Part shown: positions 8,110 to 16,357 of the stretch, in pieces
Layout of the letters: each line of letters begins with the position of its first letter
How positions within the stretch are numbered: the stretch's first letter is position 1
NCBI GenBank assembly: GCA_021832305.1
Contig: JAKBLB010000018.1
Location: 1 to 38,470 of the forward strand
Direction of reading: 5' to 3'
DNA: 38,470 nucleotides
DNA from: Pseudomonadota bacterium
GTDB taxonomy: Bacteria > Pseudomonadota > Gammaproteobacteria > Burkholderiales > Ferrovaceae
Notes under the pieces: generated by a model
The model's database searches: none
What the model was told of the DNA's origin: nothing
What the model saw: the letters and a program-made list of their open reading frames with translations, nothing else
Program-made: the position numbers and the translations under genes

Positions 8110-9563
8110 GACGATTGAATTCTCCCTGTTGAAAAACGTTTCCCCAGATGAAGCACGGCGCAGATCAAGGATTCCAGATCCCGTACCCGGGTTCGATGAT
8201 TGACCAGCGCCACGCGCAGGACGCGCTGCCCACGCACCAGTGTCGTCGAGAGAACGGCGATTCCGGATTCCTGGAGCGCAATGGCAATCTGTGCATTCAA
8301 TGCATTTGCTTGTGCAGGTTCTGCTCGATGACGAAAACAGACGATATTGAGGGTGACGGGCGCCATCAACTCGAGAGAGACTTCCCTACTCACCCTTTCT
8401 GCCACGAAACGAGCCAGTGCACAGGTGTGGGCCATCATGGCCCCTAATCGCTCGGTCCCGTACCGGCGCACGGTCATCCAGGTTTTGAGCGCGCGAAATC
8501 CGCGCGACAGATCAGGCCCTAGATCACAGGGCCAATCCTCTCCTGCGGCCGTACCCCGCTCCTCCCGAGCCAGATAGCGGTCGGAAGAAGCAAAGGTTCG
8601 ACGTTGGAGCGAACCCGCCCGGATCAATAAAAATCCGGCATCGTAGGGTACCTGTCCCCACTTGTGAAAATCGAAGGCCAGAGAATCCGCCTGCTCGATA
8701 CCCTGGAACAGGGGCGCCAACTCGGTACTCCAACAGCCCAGCGCACCCAATGCACCATCCACATGAAACCATAGAGACTGTGTCCGGCACAGGGTAGCAA
8801 GGGCTGTCAGATCGTCGATGGCCCCGGTGTCCACAGTGCCCGCCGAACCCACCACCATGAAAGGGGTCAACCCCGCCTGACGATCCTTACCAATTTGAAC
8901 ATGGAGCGCCGAAACATCCATCCGCCCGGATTCATCCAGGTCAACCAGATGCAGTGATTTTTTCCCCAGCCCACTCAAATCCAGGGCCTTGAGCAGGGAA
9001 CCATGCACTGTCGATGCCGCATAGACCGTCAAGGTATGCAGCCCCACCCCCTCCTGACGAATCTTTTCCCCCCACTGGGCGACTCGCGCCACCCACAAAG
9101 CCATCAGAGTGGCCTGCGAGGTTCCCGTGGTAAAGATCCCTTGCGCCGTCTCCGGAAAGCGAAACCATTCCCGCGCCCAACGCACGATTTGTTGTTCTAC
9201 CGCCACGGGGATCTGGTCACGCCCGCCCAGATTGGCGTTCAACCCCCCCGCCAACATTTCAGCCAGCATGCCCGTCACCGTTCCCCCACCATGGACCCAG
9301 CCCATGAACCCGGGATGCGCATTCCCCACCGCATAGGGAAGGATATCCTCCATGAACCGTTGATGGATCTCTTCCAGAGACTGTCCCGTACAAGGCGAGT
9401 TTTCCTGGAAGGAGCGGCGAACCGAAACAGGAATGGGCTGCCACACAGGCCGTTCCGTCAAATTCTGAACATAGTCCAAAAGATCATCAAGCATGGCATG
9501 GGCCTGATGCCGTTCACTGTCCCAATCGTCGGGATCCAGACTCGATGAGGTGGGTTCCGTCAT
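8106..9563 (-). CDS. group II PLP-dependent amino acid decarboxylase
   Basis: This 485-residue protein belongs to the glutamate/aromatic-amino-acid decarboxylase family. NAHPGFMGWVHGG (about 81-93) matches the HPxF segment near the substrate pocket. TGTSQATLMALWVAR (about 146-160) is the phosphate-binding region. STVHGSLLKAL supplies the PLP-stacking H187. WFHVDGALGAL supplies D269, and FDFHKWGQVPYDAG supplies the Schiff-base lysine K301. HKW is preceded by DF where many members have NPHKW. The length suits the family. Substrate could be an aromatic amino acid, glutamate, aspartate, cysteine or a related acid; sequence alone does not decide. Its ATG overlaps the HDOD stop and its stop overlaps the ATP-grasp start, both as ATGA. 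Confidence 0.9.
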   Translation of the reverse strand: MTEPTSSSLDPDDWDSERHQAHAMLDDLLDYVQNLTERPVWQPIPVSVRRSFQENSPCTGQSLEEIHQRFMEDILPYAVGNAHPGFMGWVHGGGTVTGMLAEMLAGGLNANLGGRDQIPVAVEQQIVRWAREWFRFPETAQGIFTTGTSQATLMALWVARVAQWGEKIRQEGVGLHTLTVYAASTVHGSLLKALDLSGLGKKSLHLVDLDESGRMDVSALHVQIGKDRQAGLTPFMVVGSAGTVDTGAIDDLTALATLCRTQSLWFHVDGALGALGCWSTELAPLFQGIEQADSLAFDFHKWGQVPYDAGFLLIRAGSLQRRTFASSDRYLAREERGTAAGEDWPCDLGPDLSRGFRALKTWMTVRRYGTERLGAMMAHTCALARFVAERVSREVSLELMAPVTLNIVCFRHRAEPAQANALNAQIAIALQESGIAVLSTTLVRGQRVLRVALVNHRTRVRDLESLICAVLHLGKRFSTGRIQSS

Positions 9564-10405
9564 AAAAACCGGTGGAACCCTTCCGTTTCATGCGGGACTA
9601 CCCAGCGCTGCACGTCCAGAGGCGTCATTCGCAATAACAGGCCAATATCATTGTAATCATCGGGCAAAGCCGCATCGTCCCACCCGTTGTCGGAATGACG
9701 GGCCAGATTGACCGCCAGGGTCACATTGCGCACTCTGGATGAGGCTGCGTGTTCATCTTCCATCAACATGACCAGCAGGTGGGGCAAACCCCACCGAATC
9801 ACCAGTTCACGCTGCAACGCACGCACGGTAAACCCCAGCACCTCCTCCTGGACGTCCTGACTGCGCAAGGTTTTGTCCATCTGCTGGGCCTCGCGAATTT
9901 TGAGCAGGTGAAGAGGCGCAAAAATCCATAACAACATTTCCGCCAAATCATGCAACAATGCAGCCACATACACTTCACCGAAGTGCCGATCATTGAGACG
10001 AATGGCCCATTCCCGCGCATATTCTGCCGCCCGTTCGGCGCGCCTTTCCACACGCTGCAGGTTGGTCAGCGCTGCGGGATGCGCGCTCAATTGATCCTCG
10101 ATTGCGCCCAATCCCCCCAGGACCTTTTGGTAAAAAGCGTCCAGGCCCAATACCAGGAGCGCCTGTTCCACTTCGATGATCTCGGTTTCCTGATGGCGGG
10201 ACCGATGATTCTGCAAATAACGCAACACGTGTGCCGTCAGGATGGGATCGCGCAAAACGATGCGCGCCACGGTCAATACCGAAAGTTGCTTTTCGTCCAG
10301 GCGCAACATCTCCAGATCTGCCAGGCTGTTCCGGGATACCGGCAATAGTGCGGTCTCCAAAAAGGAGAGCCATTGGGACAGTGTTCCGAATTTCTCAGTC
10401 ATCAT
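9560..10405 (-). CDS. HDOD-domain protein
   Basis: The 281-residue protein is a stand-alone HDOD domain (about 15-210). It has typical helices (VARIVLRDPILTAHVLRYLQNH) and AALLHDLAEMLLW, the remnant of an HD metal site. HDOD proteins are usually non-catalytic signalling or scaffold proteins linked to c-di-GMP, motility and stress networks. No receiver or second domain is attached. GGAGG lies five bases before the ATG at 10405; a second ATG at 10402 is equally possible. It follows flgA by 18 bases and overlaps the decarboxylase start. It thus joins flagellar P-ring assembly to the PLP/ATP-grasp cassette in one transcript. Function is not known. Confidence 0.85.
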   Translation of the reverse strand: MMTEKFGTLSQWLSFLETALLPVSRNSLADLEMLRLDEKQLSVLTVARIVLRDPILTAHVLRYLQNHRSRHQETEIIEVEQALLVLGLDAFYQKVLGGLGAIEDQLSAHPAALTNLQRVERRAERAAEYAREWAIRLNDRHFGEVYVAALLHDLAEMLLWIFAPLHLLKIREAQQMDKTLRSQDVQEEVLGFTVRALQRELVIRWGLPHLLVMLMEDEHAASSRVRNVTLAVNLARHSDNGWDDAALPDDYNDIGLLLRMTPLDVQRWVVPHETEGFHRFL

Positions 10406-10423
10406 CCTATCCTCCGAACCGTA

Positions 10424-11119
10424 TCAGTTTCCCGGATTCACACGGACCATGCCATTTTCCTGGGCAGTTCCGCTGAGCATTTTTCCGGTGACCGTACGCA
10501 CCTGTACATTCTGGCCCAACGCTGCGTTGTTCAGTGCCTGCCCATCCGTGCTGATCCTGAAACCGTTCCCCAGCACCTGGACCTGAACCGTCTGTCCCTG
10601 CTGAACCACATAGGCCTCGCGCATCATGTCTGCCCTCAGAACCTGTCCCGTATTGAGTCCCTGACGCAACACCTTGCCCGTCAGGTTGGTCTGCCGAGTC
10701 ACCATCCCGGAATGATCCAGAACCCCATGCCGAATTTCAAAATCTGTTTCATTCAACGGGGTATCCCGCATCAACGGGTGACGGGCCACATAATAATCAG
10801 CAGTCAGAGTCACGCGCACGGGGATCATCCGGCTCCACACACTGCCATCGGTTTCATTGACACAACGCAATGCCACCATGAAACGCCCTTCCGGCCGAAC
10901 ACCAGGCGGAAGAGATAACTGAGGGGAAAGACAGCGCTCCGGCCACTGGCCATAAGCGGGATGTTCCACTGCCACGGAAAGTTCACCCTGATCCCCCGCC
11001 CACTGACTTTCGACAAAGTGCCGTATGGCCGCCACCAGCGTTTCCTCCGTGTCTGCCCAGCCCTGTCGAGCCACCAGGAGGAGGCCCAGCAATCCCGCCA
11101 TCCCCATCCACTTTGCCAT
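10424..11119 (-). CDS. flgA: flagellar basal body P-ring formation chaperone FlgA
   Basis: FlgA is a periplasmic chaperone that helps FlgI assemble into the P ring. From the ATG at 11119 the protein has 231 residues, beginning with a Sec signal peptide (MAKWMGMAGLLGLLLVARQGWA, cleaved before DTEE). The C-terminal SAF-like and FlgA regions follow, with LTGKVLRQGLNTGQVLRADMM, QGQTVQVQVLGNGFRIS and GTAQENGMVRVNPGN. GGGAGG precedes this ATG; an upstream ATG at 11155 would add 12 residues ahead of the signal peptide. It is divergent from flgB. The usual neighbours flgM and flgN are absent; an HDOD gene follows instead. Confidence 0.93.
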   Translation of the reverse strand: MAKWMGMAGLLGLLLVARQGWADTEETLVAAIRHFVESQWAGDQGELSVAVEHPAYGQWPERCLSPQLSLPPGVRPEGRFMVALRCVNETDGSVWSRMIPVRVTLTADYYVARHPLMRDTPLNETDFEIRHGVLDHSGMVTRQTNLTGKVLRQGLNTGQVLRADMMREAYVVQQGQTVQVQVLGNGFRISTDGQALNNAALGQNVQVRTVTGKMLSGTAQENGMVRVNPGN

Positions 11120-11247
11120 TGCGCCTCCCACCTGGAAACCATGAAAAAGGGGCATAACCCCCTTTTAATCTTCCCTTGACGGACATTCCCAAAGGAATAC
11201 CATGATCACTGGAAATCCTTGGCATATTATGGGACAGGAAACTCGTG
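11120..11247. promoter_or_regulatory. divergent flgA/flgB control region
   Basis: These 128 bases separate two divergent flagellar operons and must hold promoters for both. On the plus strand, TTGACG (11176-11181) and TACCAT (11198-11203) with a 16-base spacer form a weak sigma-70-like match for flgB. I saw no convincing sigma-28 or sigma-54 promoter. The AAAAGGGG/CCCCTTTT inverted repeat at 11145-11166 lies closer to flgA. Confidence 0.45.
11145..11166. repeat. perfect 8-bp inverted repeat in the flgA leader
   Basis: AAAAGGGG and CCCCTTTT flank a six-base loop. On the minus strand the stem sits 25 bases before the flgA ATG and is followed by one extra T before CATGG, so it resembles a short intrinsic terminator. 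It could act as an attenuator or an RNA-stability hairpin. The structure is seen; its role is inferred. Confidence 0.4.
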
Positions 11248-11652
11248 ATGGCTACTACCCTTGACCGCACGTTGCAATTTCAGCAAAGCGCCCTGCATGT
11301 TCAGGAAGCGCGTCAGGAGTTGATCGCATCGAATATTGCCAATGCAGACACCCCCGGTTACCTTGCCCGTGACATCGATTTTCGGGAAGCGCTGGCCACC
11401 GCCTTGCAGCAAGGTAAAACCCCAACTCTGTCCCTGAGCACCTCTTCCCCCGGTCATCTGGGGGCCAGTGCGGGGGAAAATGCGGCGGGTTCACCGCTTC
11501 TGTACCGTGCCACGGTTCAGCCCAGTGCGGACGGAAACACCGTCAATCTGGATGTCGAACGTGCTCAATATTCCGAAAGCGCCGTGCGCTACCAGGCCAG
11601 CCTCCGGTTTGGAACCCAGCAGATCCGGGATATCCTGAGCGTTCTGAATTGA
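11248..11652 (+). CDS. flgB: flagellar proximal rod protein FlgB
   Basis: FlgB forms part of the proximal rod above the MS ring. The 134-residue protein (E. coli has 138) shows the axial-protein signature ELIASNIANADTPGYLARDIDF near the N-terminus and the heptad-rich C-terminal helix SAVRYQASLRFGTQQIRDIL. AGGA lies eight bases before the ATG at 11248; a GTG immediately upstream is the alternative. It is the first gene of the flgBCDEFGHIJKL operon and is followed by flgC after 11 bases. Confidence 0.96.
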   Translation: MATTLDRTLQFQQSALHVQEARQELIASNIANADTPGYLARDIDFREALATALQQGKTPTLSLSTSSPGHLGASAGENAAGSPLLYRATVQPSADGNTVNLDVERAQYSESAVRYQASLRFGTQQIRDILSVLN

Positions 11653-11663
11653 GGTAACTGGCC

Positions 11664-12068
11664 ATGTCCCTTTTTGATGTCCTGAGCATTTCCAGTTCTG
11701 CCCTGACAGCCCAGTCGGAGCGCCTCAATGTAGTGGCCAGCAATCTTGCCAATGCAGACAGCGCGACGGGGGCTGATGGTCAACCCTACCACGCCAAGCA
11801 GGTCATTTTCAAGGCCATTCCCCTGAGCCATCAAGGAGGAACTGCCGTACAGGTGGACCAGGTCATCAATGACCCTACCCCCATGAAAAAAATGTACGAC
11901 CCAGGTAACCCCCTGGCTGACCCTCAAGGCTTCGTCACGATGCCCAATGTCAATGTCGTGGAAGAAATGGTGAACATGATTTCTTCTTCCCGGTCTTACC
12001 AGAACAACGTGGAAGTCCTGAATACTTCAAATACGTTGTTGCTCAAAACACTCACTCTCGGTCCATAG
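11664..12068 (+). CDS. flgC: flagellar proximal rod protein FlgC
   Basis: FlgC is a rod subunit exported by the flagellar type III system. The 134-residue length equals that of E. coli. The N-terminus [20 protein letters not shown] with [14 protein letters not shown] and the C-terminus [23 protein letters not shown] are the paired coiled-coil ends of rod proteins. GAGGT lies upstream of the ATG. It sits between flgB and flgD as in most flagellar operons. Confidence 0.97.
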   Translation: MSLFDVLSISSSALTAQSERLNVVASNLANADSATGADGQPYHAKQVIFKAIPLSHQGGTAVQVDQVINDPTPMKKMYDPGNPLADPQGFVTMPNVNVVEEMVNMISSSRSYQNNVEVLNTSNTLLLKTLTLGP

Positions 12069-12078
12069 GAGCCCCGCC

Positions 12079-12792
12079 ATGACCACCGTCAACCCTGCCA
12101 GCACCCTGATCAACCAACTGAACCAATCCAACAGTTCCCTGGCTTCTTCCAGCCAAGCCCTGGGCAGTGGACTGCCCAGCGTGACCAACACGAGCGCAGC
12201 AGCCATGCAAAACAATTTCATGACTCTGCTGATCACCCAATTACAAAACCAGAACCCCATGAATCCCATGGACAGTAGCCAGATGACTTCCCAACTAGCC
12301 CAGATCAGTACGGTGAGCGGCATCAGTCAACTGAACAAGACCCTGACCGCGCTCAATACCAGCCTCTCCGGAAGTCAATCCATGGCTGCCGCCACCGGCC
12401 TGATCGGGCATAACGTCCTGGTTCCTGGCAACACCCTCCAGTTGACTTCGGGCAGTCCCGCCACTGCGGGCGTGAGTCTCCCACAGGCCGTCAGCAACCT
12501 GACCGTGACCATCAAAAACAGTGCGGGAACCGTCCTGAACACCCTCGATCTGGGCGCTCAACCGGCGGGCGTCGTTCCCATCACCTGGAATGGTTTGAAC
12601 AAGTCCGGCGTTCAAGTTCCCTCCGGGACCTATCAGATGATTGCCAGCGCCACCCAGGGAGGCGCTTCCGTGACCGCCACTCCCCTGTCTTCCGGAAAAG
12701 TGAATTCAGTCACCATGGGAAGTCAGGGTGCATCTCTCGATTTAGGCACCCTGGGCAGTTTCAACCTTTCATCCGTCGCCTACATCCAGTAA
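12079..12792 (+). CDS. flgD: flagellar hook assembly (cap) protein FlgD
   Basis: FlgD forms the temporary cap under which FlgE polymerises into the hook, and is shed afterwards. The 237-residue protein (E. coli 231) has the FlgD N-terminal signature NNFMTLLITQLQNQNPMNPMDSSQMTSQLAQISTVSGI. A FlgD Ig-like domain follows (residues about 100-200) containing VPITWNGLNKSGVQVPSGTYQM. TAGGAG precedes the ATG, ten bases after flgC. Confidence 0.97.
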   Translation: MTTVNPASTLINQLNQSNSSLASSSQALGSGLPSVTNTSAAAMQNNFMTLLITQLQNQNPMNPMDSSQMTSQLAQISTVSGISQLNKTLTALNTSLSGSQSMAAATGLIGHNVLVPGNTLQLTSGSPATAGVSLPQAVSNLTVTIKNSAGTVLNTLDLGAQPAGVVPITWNGLNKSGVQVPSGTYQMIASATQGGASVTATPLSSGKVNSVTMGSQGASLDLGTLGSFNLSSVAYIQ

Positions 12793-12819
12793 CCTCACCC
12801 TCTCCAAGGAGCAACCACC

Positions 12820-14079
12820 ATGGCTTTTCAACAAGGACTCAGTGGGCTGGATGCCTCTGCCAGCCAATTGAATACGATTGGCAACAACATCGCCAACGCC
12901 AGCACCGTCGGATTCAAATCGTCCAATACGCAGTTTTCCGATCTCATTGCCTCGGCCTTCAACAGTGCAAGCAGCGCCTCCAGCGGAATCGGAACCCAGG
13001 TCTCCAGGATTTCTCAAAGTTTTACTCAAGGCAATATCCAGTCCACGGGAAATCCCCTTGATATGGCCATCAATGGTCAAGGTTTTTTCCGCATGAACAA
13101 CAACGGAAACATCACCTTCACCCGCAACGGCCAGTTTCAACTGGACAAAAACGGGTATCTGGTAGACGCTACCGGCAATCAGGTCACGGGGTATCTGGCC
13201 GCCAGCAATGGAACCATCGTGGCAGCCACCCCCACTCCCATCCAGATTCCCACCGCCAATCTGGCCCCCACCCCCACCAATCAGGCCACGGTAGGCGTGA
13301 ATCTCGACTCCAGTTCCACGGTTCCCGCCACCACGCCCTTCAACCCCACCGACCCCACGACCTTCAACAACTCGACCTCCATGACGGTCTATGACAGTTT
13401 GGGCAACAGCCATATCGCCACTTTGTATTTTGTTCTGAATCCACCTCCGGCCACTGCCTCCTGGAACACCTATCTGACCGTCGATGGAACGTCGGTGCCG
13501 GGGACAGGCGGCACTTCGTCCATTGGCACCCTGGGCTTCAGTTCCAACGGCACCCTGACCAACCCTGCCGCCGCCCCCCCTTTGCAGACGGGGCAGATCG
13601 CCGTCTCCCTGCCCCTCACCAATGGCGCCGCCACACCCCAGGCCATCACGATGAGTTTCGGCAATTCGACCCAGTACGGTTCTCCCTTCGGCGTCAACCA
13701 ACTGGTACAAAATGGCTACACGTCAGGACAATTAAGTGGATTCACCACCAGTCCTACCGGGATCATCCAGGGCAATTATTCCAATGGTCAGTCGAAGAAT
13801 CTGGGGCAAATTGCTCTGGCCAACTTTGCCAATCCACAAGGTCTTCAATCTCTGGGAAACAACCAATGGGGAGAAAGTTTCAGTTCGGGATCCGCCCTGA
13901 TCGGGGCGCCGGGCAGTGGAAATCTGGGAGCAATTCAATCCAGCGCCGTGGAAGGTTCAAACGTCAATCTCACTTCCGAACTGGTCAACATGATCACGGC
14001 CCAGCGCAACTACCAAGCCAATGCCCAGACCATCAAGACCGAGGATCAGATCACACAAACCCTGATCAACCTGAGATAG
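12820..14079 (+). CDS. flgE: flagellar hook protein FlgE
   Basis: FlgE is the building block of the hook, the universal joint between rod and filament. The 419-residue protein is close to the E. coli size (402). MAFQQGLSGLDASASQLNTIGNNIANASTVGFKSS is the rod/hook N-terminal signature. NPLDMAINGQGFFRM and TFTRNGQFQLDKNGYLV follow, then a variable middle rich in T, N and P, and the C-terminal LVNMITAQRNYQANAQTIKT. AAGGAG precedes the ATG. A long open frame on the opposite strand here is a shadow of its biased codon use. Confidence 0.97.
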   Translation: MAFQQGLSGLDASASQLNTIGNNIANASTVGFKSSNTQFSDLIASAFNSASSASSGIGTQVSRISQSFTQGNIQSTGNPLDMAINGQGFFRMNNNGNITFTRNGQFQLDKNGYLVDATGNQVTGYLAASNGTIVAATPTPIQIPTANLAPTPTNQATVGVNLDSSSTVPATTPFNPTDPTTFNNSTSMTVYDSLGNSHIATLYFVLNPPPATASWNTYLTVDGTSVPGTGGTSSIGTLGFSSNGTLTNPAAAPPLQTGQIAVSLPLTNGAATPQAITMSFGNSTQYGSPFGVNQLVQNGYTSGQLSGFTTSPTGIIQGNYSNGQSKNLGQIALANFANPQGLQSLGNNQWGESFSSGSALIGAPGSGNLGAIQSSAVEGSNVNLTSELVNMITAQRNYQANAQTIKTEDQITQTLINLR

Positions 14080-14095
14080 GCACGGGAAACTCGCC

Positions 14096-14857
14096 ATGGA
14101 CCGCCTCATCTACACTGCCATGACCGGCGCTTCCCACATCCTGGAGCGTCAGGCCACCATTTCAAACAATCTGGCCAACAACAATACGACGGGTTACCGC
14201 AGCGCCATCGACAGTTTCCGCGCCATCCCACTCGTGGGAGAAGGACTGCCCACCCGCACCTTCGTCGTCAACGGACTATCCGGCTATGATCTCACCCCCG
14301 CCACGCTCACTCATACCGGCAGGAGCCTCGATGTCGGAATCACGGGCAAGGGCTGGATTGCCGTTCTCTTGCCGGACAACACGGAAGCATACACTCGGAA
14401 CGGAAACCTGCAGGTATCCACGGATGGAATTCTGCAAACCAATACCGGATACCCCGTCATCGATGACAACGGTGAATTGGTGGCACGGGATCAGATCGAC
14501 ATCCCCCCCGACACCCAGGTGACCATCGGATCGGACGGGACCATTTCCACAGTCCCCGGCGGCATCCCGCCCATGCCCAGTACGACCGTGGGCAAGTTGA
14601 GACTGGTCGACCCCCCCGAAGACCAGTTATACCGCGGAGAAGACGGGTTGTTCCGCACCCGTGATCGCAAACCGGTTCCGCCCAGCACCACCGTCACCCT
14701 CACACCAGAAACCCTGGAGAGCAGCAACGTCAACGCCATTTCCGCCATGGTCGACATCATTTCCATTTCGAAACAGTTTGAAATGCACATGCAAATGCTC
14801 CAGACCGCCCAATCCAACGACCAACTCGCCACCCAGATCCTGGCCTCACTCCGCTAA
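14096..14857 (+). CDS. flgF: flagellar proximal rod protein FlgF
   Basis: FlgF is a rod protein. The 253-residue product (E. coli 251) starts [35 protein letters not shown]. It contains [13 protein letters not shown] and the C-terminal [24 protein letters not shown]. The [12 protein letters not shown] opening distinguishes it from FlgG next door. It is 16 bases after flgE with only a weak ribosome site, so coupling to flgE is likely. Confidence 0.96.
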   Translation: MDRLIYTAMTGASHILERQATISNNLANNNTTGYRSAIDSFRAIPLVGEGLPTRTFVVNGLSGYDLTPATLTHTGRSLDVGITGKGWIAVLLPDNTEAYTRNGNLQVSTDGILQTNTGYPVIDDNGELVARDQIDIPPDTQVTIGSDGTISTVPGGIPPMPSTTVGKLRLVDPPEDQLYRGEDGLFRTRDRKPVPPSTTVTLTPETLESSNVNAISAMVDIISISKQFEMHMQMLQTAQSNDQLATQILASLR

Positions 14858-14871
14858 GGGAGATATCAATC

Positions 14872-15657
14872 ATGCAACGTTCTCTATGGATTTCAAAGAC
14901 CGGACTCGAGGCCCAACAAACCCAGATGGATGTCATTTCCAACAATCTGGCCAACGTGGGAACCAACGGATTCAAGAAATCGCGGGCAGTATTTGAAGAC
15001 CTGCTCTACCAGACCATCTACCAGCCCGGCGCCCAATCTTCACAGATCACCATGTACCCGTCCGGCATGCAACTCGGCACCGGGGTGCAACCCCTGGCGG
15101 CCGAGCGTATCATGACTCAGGGCAATCTCCAGCAAACTGGAAACGCTCTGGATATCGCCATCAATGGGAACGGCTTCTTTCAGGTCCTGTTACCCAACGG
15201 AACCATCGCCTATACCCGCGATGGCTCCTTTCAAACGGACAATCAGGGCAATCTGGTCACGGCAGCGGGCTATCAGGTCCAACCGGCCGTCACGATTCCC
15301 CTCAATTCCACCAGCATCACCATCGGAAGCGATGGGACGGTGTCCGTCACCCAGGCCGGGATCGTCAATCCCCTCCAGGTCGGGAGTCTCCAGTTGGCCA
15401 CCTTCATGAATTCCACCAATCTGCAAAGCATCGGGGGGAATCTGTATCTTGAAACGCAATCTTCCGGCACCCCCAATTTGAGCGCGCCAGGCCTAAACGG
15501 TGCGGGAACCTTGAACCAGGGATATGTCGAAACTTCCAATGTCAGCGTGGTGGAAGAACTGGTCAACATGATCGAGACCCAGCGCGCCTATGAAATCAAT
15601 TCCCAGGCGGTGCAGGCCTCAGGTCAGATGCTGCAGACATTGGCGACCATGAGATAG
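14872..15657 (+). CDS. flgG: flagellar distal rod protein FlgG
   Basis: FlgG builds the distal rod, the drive shaft through the P and L rings. The 261-residue length matches E. coli (260). The start [47 protein letters not shown] is highly conserved, including the FlgG-specific FEDLLYQ. A hook/rod core ([16 protein letters not shown]) and the C-terminal [22 protein letters not shown] follow. It is placed between flgF and flgH in standard order. Confidence 0.97.
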   Translation: MQRSLWISKTGLEAQQTQMDVISNNLANVGTNGFKKSRAVFEDLLYQTIYQPGAQSSQITMYPSGMQLGTGVQPLAAERIMTQGNLQQTGNALDIAINGNGFFQVLLPNGTIAYTRDGSFQTDNQGNLVTAAGYQVQPAVTIPLNSTSITIGSDGTVSVTQAGIVNPLQVGSLQLATFMNSTNLQSIGGNLYLETQSSGTPNLSAPGLNGAGTLNQGYVETSNVSVVEELVNMIETQRAYEINSQAVQASGQMLQTLATMR

Positions 15658-15663
15658 TCCATC

Positions 15664-16350
15664 ATGCGCCCCTGTTTCCAGAGATACTCGGTTATTTTCT
15701 TTCTGTTGGTCCTGGGTGGCTGCACGGCCACCCCGTCCACCCATATCACCAGCCCATTGACGGCGCGTCCGCTCGACTTGTATAAAACCATCCCCCCCGA
15801 CACAGGCGGGATTTATCAGGTTGGCTATGGCCAGCATCCCCTGTTTGAAGATGTGCGGGCACGCAACCTGGGAGACACCATTCAGATCCTGCTTCAGGAG
15901 AGTTCCAATGCCACGGAAGCCGATGGGAATTCCCTGATCCATGCAGGTTCCATCACTTCGACCACCCCCGCCATTGTCGGGGCGGTAACCGGTCAACATG
16001 TCCTGGACGGAATCACTTCGAACAGTTCCTCCTCCAACAAGTTGACCAATACCAACAACAACAACGGCAATAACTTCCTGTCCGGTTCCATCACCGCCAC
16101 CGTCATCGAAGTACTCCCCAATGGCAACCTGAAGGTCAGTGGGGAGAAACTGGTCACCGTCAACCAAACCGATCAATACATCCGGATTTCCGGTGTCATC
16201 AACCCGGTTTATGTCCAATACAACAACACCATCCCTTCCACTCAGGTGGCCGATGCCCAGATCGAATACCGGGGAGGAAATACCAACATCGACAGCGCTG
16301 CGATCAAAAGCATGCTCGGGCACTTTTTCCTGTCCTCGGTACCCTTCTGA
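15664..16350 (+). CDS. flgH: flagellar L-ring lipoprotein FlgH
   Basis: FlgH forms the L ring in the outer membrane, showing the organism is diderm. The 228-residue protein has a signal peptide ending in the lipobox LGGC, so C20 is the likely lipidated first residue of the mature protein. NLGDTIQILLQESSNA, VIEVLPNGNLKVSGEK and IRISGVINP are family motifs. An asparagine-rich stretch near residue 128 (NTNNNNGNN) looks like a flexible loop. It ends with HFFLSSVPF, close to the usual terminus. The flgI ATG follows after seven bases. Confidence 0.96.
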   Translation: MRPCFQRYSVIFFLLVLGGCTATPSTHITSPLTARPLDLYKTIPPDTGGIYQVGYGQHPLFEDVRARNLGDTIQILLQESSNATEADGNSLIHAGSITSTTPAIVGAVTGQHVLDGITSNSSSSNKLTNTNNNNGNNFLSGSITATVIEVLPNGNLKVSGEKLVTVNQTDQYIRISGVINPVYVQYNNTIPSTQVADAQIEYRGGNTNIDSAAIKSMLGHFFLSSVPF

Positions 16351-16357
16351 GTACGCC

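Noticed and set aside
12769-13710. Minus-strand glycine-rich open frame of 313 codons
   Set aside because: It is antisense to flgE; the low-complexity G/R/D pattern mirrors the codon bias of the hook protein.
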